NCBI GenBank assembly: GCA_013002625.1
Contig: JABDJE010000065.1
Coordinates: 1 to 8,490 of the forward strand
Direction of reading: 5' to 3'
DNA length: 8,490 nucleotides
Source of the DNA: Saprospiraceae bacterium
GTDB taxonomy: Bacteria; Bacteroidota; Bacteroidia; Chitinophagales; Saprospiraceae
Part shown: one piece after another, positions 5,918 to 8,490 of the stretch
How the letters are laid out: each line of letters opens with the position of its first letter
Position numbering within the stretch: the first letter of the stretch is position 1
The notes under the pieces: model-generated
What the model was told of the DNA's origin: nothing
Databases searched by the model: none
What the model saw: the letters and a program-made list of their open reading frames with translations, nothing else
Program-made: the position numbers and the translations under genes

Positions 5918-8138
5918 CTTTTTCGACGCGATCAACGCTTGAAATTCCTTCGAGCTTCTTTATAGAATTAATAACATGTGTAAGTTGGTCTTTGTTTTTG
6001 ACAAACAAACTAATCTTACCTTCGAAGTAGCCTTCATCGCCAGCAATACTAAAAGATCGAATGTTGATGGACAGGTTGTTCGATATTTCATTGGTTATTG
6101 CCTGGATGACACCTGGGCCTGAGTCGACTCCGATAATAAATAAATCCACAATAAAATTGGAACCCTGTGCATTGACCCATTCAGCTTTCAGAACACGATA
6201 ACTGTAATTGGCCAACAGGTGGGTGGCATTTTTGCAATTGGCCCGATGTATTTTAAGTCCTTTTCCAGTTGTTAGATAGCCAAAGATTTCATCGCCCTGC
6301 ACCGGGCTGCAGCATTTAGCCAATGAGTATTCATATTGATCAGCAGATTCTCCATCCACAAGAATATTGGATTTTGAGAAACTGTCTTTTACTTTTTTAG
6401 GTGTAGGTAAATCCGGCGGTGCTTGCGTACCTGTTTTTTCCTCTTTTTGTTTAAGCCCCGATATTCTGCCACCTTCTACTACGAATGCCTTGAAATCCGG
6501 CATTTTGATTTGTTCCATGGCAATAGCAAAATAGAGGTCAGGCCTGCTCTGAAAGTCAAGGTGCTTGACCAGATAGTCGATGCTTTCATCAAAATTGATT
6601 TTTTGATTTTTCATTTTACGCATCAGGGCTTCTTTACCAAATTCTCCTTTCTGCCGCTTTTCTTCCTTCATGGCAGAACGGATTTTGGATCGGGCCTTAC
6701 CGGTTACCGTTAATTTGAGCCAGTGCTCTGAAGGTTTTTGGTTTTTATTGGTGGTTACTTCAACCTGATCGCCATTTTGAAGTTTTTCACCCATGGGTAC
6801 CAACTTGTTGTTCACCTTTATGGCTGTAGCGTGGTATCCAATATCGGTATGAATATCAAATGCAAAATCCAGCGCTGTAGCGCCTTCCGGCAATATGCGC
6901 ATATCTCCATTTGGTGTAAAGACATAAACCTCTTTGCTGAAAAGATTTGATTTAAAATCATTTAAAAATTCCAGGGCATCAGAATGCTGCGTATCCAGAA
7001 GGGCACGTATATTGTCCAGCCACTTGTCGTAGACATTGTTGGTATCTTTTACGCCTTTGTACTTCCAATGTGCCGCAAAACCCCGTTCAGCAATATCATC
7101 CATGCGTTCTGAGCGAATCTGAACTTCTACATAACGCCCATTAGGGCCAATGACTGTAGTGTGTAATGATTCATATCCATTAGACTTGGGTGTTGTGATC
7201 CAGTCTTTTAATCTTTCCGGGATGGGCTTAAATACATCTGTAATGATCGAATAGATCTGCCAGCAGATGCTTTTTTCTTTTTCTTTCTCTACATCGACAA
7301 TTATTCGTACGGCAAAGAGATCATAAATCTTCTCAAAGGGGACCTGCTTTTTCTGAATTTTATTCCAGATAGAAGAGATTGCTTTAGATCTGGCCAAGAC
7401 ACGGTAATCAACATCCAATTCATTCAGCTTCTTTTTTAGCGGTTGGATGAATTCCTTGATGTTTCGACTTCTTTTTGACTCTGAGTCCTGTAATCTTTTT
7501 GCAATTTCATCGTACTGCTCACGATCTGTAATTTTCATACAGATATCATTGAATTCAGTCTTGATGTTGTAAAGACCCAGGCGATGGGCCAAAGGCGCAT
7601 AGATATAAGCGGTCTCCGCAGCAATCTTCAGTTGCTTATGCTTGGGCATTACATCAATGGTTCTCAGATTATGCAGGCGGTCCGCCATCTTGATCAAAGC
7701 CACACGGACATCATAGACCAGGGAGCTCAATACTTTTTTGAAATTTTCAGCCTGTTTGTTTTCAACATTGTAGGTACCATCCAATTTGGTCAATCCATCT
7801 ACAATACGGGTGATTTTTTCACCAAACATTTCACTGATCTCTTCCAAAGTCACTTCGGTGTCTTCTACTACATCATGGAGTAGGGCAGCCACAACAGCTG
7901 TCGCGCCGAGTCCAATTTCCTCAAAACAGATTCTGGCGACCTCAATTGGATGAAAAACATAGGGTTCTCCTGACTTGCGCCTTTGAAATTTATGTGCCGT
8001 GAGGATGAGATCATAGGCCTTTTGCAGATTCTCCTTATCTTCTGGTGTAGAACGCCCACGAAGCTTGTTAAAGAGCGATTGATACTCCTTATCAATTTTG
8101 GTTAATTCCTGCTTCGTTATGGCTTTTCCGCGCGGCAT
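5904..8138 (-). CDS. rel: Bifunctional (p)ppGpp synthetase/hydrolase, long RelA/SpoT homologue (Rel)
   Basis: This 744-residue enzyme makes pppGpp or ppGpp from ATP plus GTP or GDP and also hydrolyses it, setting the stringent response. The HD hydrolase domain (about 40-200) is intact: H63 in VFHPIE, HDVVEDT at 88-94 and KMADRLHNLRT at 150-160. The synthetase domain (about 245-365) contains RLKD (309-312), the RxKD motif typical of bifunctional enzymes, then KSNGYESLHTTV (318-329) and EVQIRSERMDDIAERGFAAH (338-357). A TGS domain spans about 404-463 (VYVFTPNGDM to QVEVTT). A conserved Cys/His segment lies at 605-635 (KCCSPVQGDEIFGY, then HRANC), and an ACT domain ends the protein at about 663-740. 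Length and domain order are those of full-length Rel. The ATG at 8138 gives a normal N-terminus. The gene overlaps fur downstream, faces tRNA-Leu upstream across 99 bp and is probably the first gene of its operon. Confidence 0.96.
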   Translation of the reverse strand: MPRGKAITKQELTKIDKEYQSLFNKLRGRSTPEDKENLQKAYDLILTAHKFQRRKSGEPYVFHPIEVARICFEEIGLGATAVVAALLHDVVEDTEVTLEEISEMFGEKITRIVDGLTKLDGTYNVENKQAENFKKVLSSLVYDVRVALIKMADRLHNLRTIDVMPKHKQLKIAAETAYIYAPLAHRLGLYNIKTEFNDICMKITDREQYDEIAKRLQDSESKRSRNIKEFIQPLKKKLNELDVDYRVLARSKAISSIWNKIQKKQVPFEKIYDLFAVRIIVDVEKEKEKSICWQIYSIITDVFKPIPERLKDWITTPKSNGYESLHTTVIGPNGRYVEVQIRSERMDDIAERGFAAHWKYKGVKDTNNVYDKWLDNIRALLDTQHSDALEFLNDFKSNLFSKEVYVFTPNGDMRILPEGATALDFAFDIHTDIGYHATAIKVNNKLVPMGEKLQNGDQVEVTTNKNQKPSEHWLKLTVTGKARSKIRSAMKEEKRQKGEFGKEALMRKMKNQKINFDESIDYLVKHLDFQSRPDLYFAIAMEQIKMPDFKAFVVEGGRISGLKQKEEKTGTQAPPDLPTPKKVKDSFSKSNILVDGESADQYEYSLAKCCSPVQGDEIFGYLTTGKGLKIHRANCKNATHLLANYSYRVLKAEWVNAQGSNFIVDLFIIGVDSGPGVIQAITNEISNNLSINIRSFSIAGDEGYFEGKISLFVKNKDQLTHVINSIKKLEGISSVDRVEKDENE

Positions 8139-8160
8139 TTTTAAGTGTTTGAACCGATTT

Positions 8161-8191
8161 TAAATGTAATAATTAAATACTATTATAGAAA
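8161..8191 (-). promoter_or_regulatory. Weak candidate promoter for rel-fur
   Basis: On the - strand TACATTTA (8168 to 8161) matches TAnnTTTG in seven of eight positions. It is preceded after exactly 19 bp by TTTC (8191 to 8188), a one-mismatch TTTG. This would start transcription a few bases before the rel ATG at 8138. The region is very AT-rich, so the match is only suggestive. Confidence 0.3.
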
Positions 8192-8194
8192 GTA

Positions 8195-8225
8195 ATTGCA
8201 GTATTATTAAAAACATTTATCTTTG
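8195..8225 (+). promoter_or_regulatory. Bacteroidota-type promoter of the tRNA-Leu gene
   Basis: ATTG (8195-8198), a spacer of exactly 19 bp and TATCTTTG (8218-8225) match the Bacteroidota consensus TTTG-N19-TAnnTTTG with one mismatch in the upstream box. The expected start point falls about 4-8 bases before the mature tRNA 5' end at 8238, which is a natural position for a single-tRNA transcript. Confidence 0.75.
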
Positions 8226-8237
8226 CGATCTTTTAAT

Positions 8238-8319
8238 GCGGGTGTGATGAAATTGGTAGACATGCTAGACTTAGGATCTAGTGCTTCACGGCGTGGGGGT
8301 TCGAGTCCCTTCACCCGCA
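8238..8319 (+). tRNA. tRNA-Leu, anticodon UAG (reads CUA and related CUN codons)
   Basis: The acceptor arms GCGGGTG (8238-8244) and CACCCGC (8312-8318) pair fully, with discriminator A at 8319. The anticodon stem CTAGA/TCTAG (8265-8269, 8277-8281) encloses the loop CTTAGGA with anticodon TAG at 8272-8274. The D-loop carries TTGG. A long variable arm (GTGCTTCACGGCG region) is typical of class II leucine tRNAs, and TTCGAGT forms the T loop. The T stem GGGGG/CCCTT uses two G-T pairs. The 3' CCA is not encoded, because the discriminator is followed by CTTT, so CCA must be added by nucleotidyltransferase. Confidence 0.97.
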
Positions 8320-8435
8320 CTTTTCAGCTTTTTTTCAAATTAATATTTTATGCTTGACCTCAATGCCTTTGTATATGTTCTAAGTAGCAGCATACACAAG
8401 CATTTCATGCCAGCATAACAAAAAAGCTTTTCTTT

Positions 8436-8490
8436 ATGAAAGTAGTGAGCAAAGACTTAGAAAAATTAGTAAAATCCGTTGATATCACCA
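8436..8490 (+). CDS. Start of an unidentified protein, truncated by window edge
   Basis: An ATG at 8436 opens 18 codons (MKVVSKDLEKLVKSVDIT) to the end of the window without a stop. The peptide is too short to assign. A lysine-rich, amphipathic start would suit many cytoplasmic proteins. No exact TAnnTTTG box precedes it; TGCCTTTG at 8364-8371 has one mismatch and no good -33 partner. The gene may be read through from the tRNA transcript or have its own promoter. Confidence 0.4.
   Translation, partial: MKVVSKDLEKLVKSVDIT

Noticed and set aside
5918..5935. TTG start at 5935 for fur, adding six residues
   Set aside because: It would deepen the overlap with rel and use a rare start when two ATG codons at the normal Fur N-terminus are available.
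5597..5965. 122-codon + strand frame opposite fur and the end of rel
   Set aside because: It is a shadow of two well-supported genes, with no recognisable motif.
8388..8417. CAGCATA repeated at 8388-8394 and 8411-8417 before the last frame
   Set aside because: Seven-base repeats in a short AT-rich gap are expected by chance, and no further structure supports a regulatory role.
8350..8418. 22-codon + strand frame after the tRNA
   Set aside because: It is too short, has no homology I can recognise and no promoter or start signal.

Overview
The window most likely comes from a member of the Bacteroidota, perhaps a Saprospiria-like or related gliding or marine lineage. Three things support this. 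A large secreted protein is built from SprB-type repeats and ends in a type IX secretion (T9SS) C-terminal sorting domain. At least two intergenic regions carry the Bacteroidota sigma factor -7 element TAnnTTTG. The gene starts show no recognisable Shine-Dalgarno sequences. The exact lineage is inferred, not proven.

Left part, + strand (1-2148). A Ppx/GppA-type phosphatase, missing only its extreme N-terminus at the window edge, is followed after 46 bp by an ABC-3 family metal permease. The permease carries a complete DtxR/MntR-like winged-helix and metal-binding domain fused to its C-terminus. A perfect TAnnTTTG box and a pair of imperfect direct repeats lie in the 46-bp gap, so the permease probably has its own promoter. 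No ATPase or substrate-binding protein gene is visible nearby.

Middle and right part, - strand (2149-8138). A bifunctional (p)ppGpp synthetase/hydrolase (Rel) and a Fur-family repressor form an overlapping gene pair, with the fur start codon inside the end of rel. Downstream, after a 91-bp gap with a small hairpin, lies a 1069-residue surface protein. Its parts in order are a lipoprotein-like signal, a cysteine-rich EGF-like segment, an unassigned domain, nine 76-residue SprB-like repeats and a T9SS sorting domain. Its stop codon directly abuts the stop codon of the convergent permease gene, with no spacer.

Right edge (8139-8490). A 99-bp AT-rich divergent region separates rel from a tRNA-Leu(UAG) gene on the + strand. 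The tRNA has a textbook Bacteroidota promoter (ATTG, 19 bp, TATCTTTG). A short unidentified reading frame begins at 8436 and runs off the window.

Functionally, the core genes concern nutrient stress and metals: polyphosphate/pppGpp hydrolysis, (p)ppGpp turnover, metal-responsive repression by Fur and metal import. The surface repeat protein looks like an accessory gene lying between them. I see no mobile element, CRISPR array or clear new defence system. The most unusual items are the permease-repressor fusion, the mixed signals (lipobox plus T9SS domain) on the repeat protein, and the back-to-back rel/tRNA promoter region.
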